In this document: piece by piece, positions 6,018 through 6,033 of the stretch | Numbering within the stretch: the first letter of the stretch is position 1 | Layout: each line of letters starts with the position of its first letter | Source: Chitinophagaceae bacterium | Lineage (GTDB): Bacteria > Bacteroidota > Bacteroidia > Chitinophagales > Chitinophagaceae | Reading direction: 5' to 3' | Length of the DNA: 6,033 bases | NCBI GenBank assembly: GCA_023251285.1 | Contig: JAHEZB010000155.1 | Coordinates: 1-6,033, forward strand | Program-made: the position numbers and the translations under genes | The notes under the pieces: model-generated | Seen by the model: the letters and a program-made list of their open reading frames with translations, nothing else | What the model was told of the DNA's origin: nothing | Databases searched by the model: none

Positions 6018-6033
6018 ACTGAGGCGATGGTTC

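Overview
The window looks like ordinary chromosomal DNA of a member of the Bacteroidota, probably on the Chitinophagales/Sphingobacteriales side. Three things point there. The first gene encodes the Bacteroidota form of the LPS-assembly protein LptD. The divergent promoter region carries two perfect matches to the Bacteroidota -7 box TAnnTTTG. None of the three visible gene starts has a Shine-Dalgarno sequence. The DNA is moderately AT-rich, and I see no phage, transposon, CRISPR or plasmid signature. The genus is inference only.

Layout. Positions 2-2230 (+) hold the 3' part of lptD, cut by the left edge. A 250-base spacer with no convincing gene (2231-2480) lies between it and the convergent nifS-type cysteine desulfurase gene (2481-3608, -). 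Upstream of nifS on the same strand is a glmM-type phosphohexomutase gene (3677-5059, -). The two are separated by 68 bases and probably form one transcript, glmM then nifS. A 159-base divergent promoter region (5060-5218) separates glmM from a class I SAM-dependent methyltransferase gene of unknown substrate (5219-5974, +). The last 59 bases contain a weak terminator-like hairpin and no recognisable gene.

Function. LptD inserts lipopolysaccharide into the outer membrane. GlmM makes glucosamine-1-phosphate, the precursor of UDP-GlcNAc used for both peptidoglycan and lipid A. The cysteine desulfurase supplies sulfur for Fe-S clusters and thiolated tRNA. These are housekeeping roles. lptD and glmM share an envelope theme but face opposite directions and are not one operon.

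I found no new multi-gene system. The less ordinary signals are mostly non-coding. A degenerate 8-bp periodic array fills the glmM-nifS spacer and runs through the glmM stop codon into its last codons. A perfect 8-bp inverted repeat is centred on the predicted -33 box of glmM. Two overlapping or nearby palindromic elements share a heptamer spaced 42 bp apart. A degenerate nonamer array lies upstream of the methyltransferase gene. Two consecutive genes use non-ATG starts (TTG and GTG). The LptD fragment has exactly two cysteines, one at each end, suggesting an inter-domain disulfide.
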